A stretch of DNA of 64,000 bases, taken from contig CAXKWD010000006.1 of the NCBI GenBank assembly GCA_964059195.1, positions 17,012,129 to 17,076,128 on the forward strand. The letters are read 5' to 3'. The notes beneath the pieces were generated by a model. It had not been told where the DNA came from and made no database searches. It saw only the letters and a list, made by a program, of their open reading frames with translations. This DNA comes from Ectobius pallidus (Eukaryota > Arthropoda > Insecta > Blattodea > Ectobiidae). Each line of letters starts with the position of its first letter. The first letter of the stretch is position 1. The translations under genes were made by a program, and so were the position numbers. This document shows, piece by piece, positions 62,164 to 64,000 of this stretch.

Positions 62164-62203
<40 letters not shown>

Positions 62204-62224
62204 TAATAATAAACAATAATAATA
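62161..62224. repeat. (TAA)n microsatellite
   Basis: About 20 triplets, slightly interrupted (TGA, AAACAA). It joins directly to the end of the LINE-like fragment at 62225, so on minus it reads as a 3' (TTA)n tail. Confidence 0.92.
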
Positions 62225-62315
62225 CTTACTTGCTCAATGGAAATAGACACTTCCTAAGCAAGCTAAAGGATTATCATCTATTTTATAGAACCCGGAGGTT
62301 TATTACCGCGCTTAA
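62225..62315 (-). mobile_element. 3' fragment of the LINE-like repeat, copy B, with (TTA)n tail
   Basis: It matches copy A (56785-56880) through CTCAATGG, TTCCTAAGCAAG and CCGCGCTTA, then is cut off and replaced by A-rich repeat. On minus it ends in the adjacent (TTA)n tract, as for 5'-truncated non-LTR elements with microsatellite tails. Confidence 0.6.
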
Positions 62316-63160
62316 AAAATCCAAAAAATAAGAAATCAAAGTTAAAAAATTTTAAAAATCCAAAGTTCCAAAATTGAAAAGTCCAAAAATCCAAAATTTC
62401 AAAAATAAAAATCCAAAATTAAAAAATCCAAATAACCAAATCATAAAAAGAATATAAAATTCAAAACTAAACAGATAAAAAATAAGATTATTAAAAAATA
62501 AAACATCCAAAATTTAAAAATCCAAATTAAAAAATAAAGAAAAAAGATTAAAAATACAAAATCCAAAATTGAAAAAATCTAAAATCTAAAAATCCAAAAC
62601 TTAAAAATCGAAAATACAAAATTAAAAAAATCAAAGAATCAAAATCTAAAAATTTAAAGATCCAAAATTAAAAAATCCCAAACTCAAAATTTAAAAAATT
62701 TAAAAATTAAAAAATCCATAATCCAAAATTAAAGAAACCTAAAAATCCAAAATTAAAAGATCGATAATCGATTATTAAAAAATCCAAAAAATACAATTTC
62801 AAAGATCCAAAATTAAAAAATTCCAAAATTAAAAATCAAACATCAAACACTTAAAAAAAAACAAATGTTAAAAATAAAAAATCCAAAATTAAAAAACCAA
62901 GTGTCTAAAATTTAACAAAAATAAATAAAAATTAAAAAATCAAAAAATCCAAAATTTAGAAAATAATAAAATCCAAAATTTAAAAATCGAGAAATCCAAA
63001 ATAAAAAATAAAAAGTTCTAAGGTCGAAAATTAAAAAGGAAACAAAATTAAAAATTCAAAGGACCGAAATTAAAGATCCAAAATCCCACACTAAAAAGTC
63101 TAAAAACCCAATATTAAGATGTCCAATAATGCAAATTTGAAAAAATCCAATAATCAAAAA
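62313..63160. repeat. A-rich degenerate repeat of about 850 bp
   Basis: Loose tandem variants of AAAATCCAAAATTAAA cover the stretch, with unit spacing of about 10-20 bp and strong strand asymmetry (A-rich, G almost absent on plus). There is no coding frame. It looks like an old, slipped minisatellite expanded from an oligo-A tract. Confidence 0.85.
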
Positions 63161-63184
63161 AATAAAATAAAATAAAATAAAATA
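63157..63184. repeat. (AAAAT)n microsatellite
   Basis: About five perfect AAAAT/ATAAA pentamers at the end of the A-rich block, followed by a GCGTGG-CGTT-CCACGC hairpin at 63206-63221. Confidence 0.9.
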
Positions 63185-63312
63185 GAAACAAGTTTCACTT
63201 CTATCGCGTGGCGTTCCACGCACACTTTTTTTGTTCTTCTTAGGGATGCTCTGGTTGCCAGGAAAGTCCACAGAATATGGAAATAGTATTTGCAGGTAAT
63301 TCCAGATTATGT

Positions 63313-63738
63313 GATGGAGGGTGGCTCTCCAAAGGAAGTTGTATGAATTGAGACAAGGGAATTGAGCGAGAGATTTTCAGATGAGCATTAGCTTAACGCT
63401 TGCTTTCTTGGCTACATTTTCCAGCCGCTGAATGATCTTATCGGAGGTCTGCAGGGCAAGGACACAACGCCCTTCATGTGTCACGACAAAATAAAAGCCA
63501 TAAAAAGTAACTTCAATTTGCAACTCAAGAAGTGGTGACATTCATTCCATTCCTGGAGAATTTTGTAGAAGAAAATGAACTTGAGCTTGCTGATCCTTTG
63601 ATTGAAGACTTCAAAGACTATTGTCTGGCTATGACTGCAGACAGCTGGATTCGAGACGTCAGGCTGCCAGAGAAGGAAGACTGTCCAGTGATGAAACCCT
63701 CAATTTCAGTTTTATTCAAAATCCAGGATGGTAGTTAA
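63313..63738 (+). pseudogene. Frameshifted hAT transposase relic (ZBED5/FAM200-like group)
   Basis: Successive pieces of one protein appear in shifting frames: WLSKG (63322-63336), KLYELR (63336-63353), then RELSERFSDEH, an in-frame TAG at 63389, and LNACFLGYIFQPLNDLIGG to GLQGKDTT and onward to a stop after LKKW (63536). A further shift gives VTFIPFLENFVEENELEL up to 63738. The order WLS-G, L-ELR, L--L-YL--IF--LN-L---LQGK and the later Glu-rich segment match, from memory, the RNase H-like region of hAT-derived proteins of the ZBED5/FAM200/GTF2IRD2 group. At least three frameshifts and a stop make it inactive. The C-terminal domain should lie beyond and was not recognised before the window ends. 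Confidence 0.72.
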
Positions 63739-64000
63739 GGATTAAGGTCAGATAATGACACGTTTTCAGACTTATCTAACTTTAGAGATTAATGTACACT
63801 TTGTACAGTCAGGTACACTTCTTATGACTTTTGTCAACCAACGAAAATTATACTCTTACTTAATAAATCATGATTTCTGTAGAATACACCAAGAGGACCC
63901 ATTGCCTGCTTCGTACATAACTTGTTTGCTTAACACTAAAAATAGAAAATAAATATTTCAATATTCCACCAATCCCCCATGTAATGAGATACTGTGTCGC
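63739..64000. other. Window end, no gene recognised
   Basis: A 65-codon plus frame (63755-63952) has no recognisable motif. It may be decayed continuation of the hAT pseudogene upstream. Confidence 0.4.

Noticed and set aside
62146..62331. 61-codon plus frame across the (TAA)n tract
   Set aside because: Poly-Ile/Asn encoded by the microsatellite, then antisense of the LINE-like tail.
63056..63271. 71-codon minus frame near the A-rich block
   Set aside because: Most of it is translated microsatellite and A-rich repeat, giving low-complexity sequence.

Overview
The window looks like animal, most likely insect, nuclear DNA. It is AT-rich and has no bacterial-style operons. It holds transposable elements, microsatellites and hAT, pogo-like and LINE-like debris of kinds common in large arthropod genomes. 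The species cannot be read from the sequence, and no ordinary host gene, tRNA, rRNA or CRISPR array was recognised.

Positions 1-55269 are a head-to-tail tandem array with a period of 6238 bp (6230 and 6237 bp for the first two copies). There are eight full periods and a ninth that stops abruptly at 55269; the array also runs off the left edge. All copies point the same way, with their coding strand on minus. Copies 2-9 differ by only a few bases each. Each copy carries one long reading frame of 687 codons encoding a retroelement Gag-like protein: an N-terminal RSG motif, about 200 residues of coiled coil, a Ty3/gypsy-type capsid-like region and an Arg/Gly-rich tail without a CCHC zinc knuckle. 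Eight of the nine frames are open; copy 2 has a one-base deletion.

Reading the minus strand gives an LTR-retrotransposon layout: a 1781 bp LTR with AGTA...TACT ends, a primer-binding-site-like TGGCGCCCGA at its 3' end, a ~0.6 kb leader, gag, ~1.8 kb without recognisable pol, and a polypurine tract directly before the next LTR. One LTR per period is what LTR-LTR recombination or rolling-circle amplification of a one-LTR circle would leave. I infer a gag-only, non-autonomous LTR element of about 8.0 kb amplified into a shared-LTR tandem array. No protease, reverse transcriptase, RNase H or integrase was recognised in any period. Variants shared by non-adjacent copies point to unequal exchange or gene conversion.

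Positions 55270-64000 are unique flank. In order they hold: a pogo/Tigger-like MITE with TA target duplication (56415-56783); a LINE-like 3' fragment (56785-56925); a degraded Helitron-like repeat (57001-58020); a complete 775 bp hAT element with an 8 bp target duplication and a minus-strand transposase C-terminal relic (59817-60591); a second hAT-type terminus (60887); a 3-copy minisatellite (61901-61988); a (TAA)n tract joined to a second copy of the LINE-like fragment; an ~850 bp A-rich degenerate repeat; and a frameshifted hAT transposase pseudogene (63313-63738).
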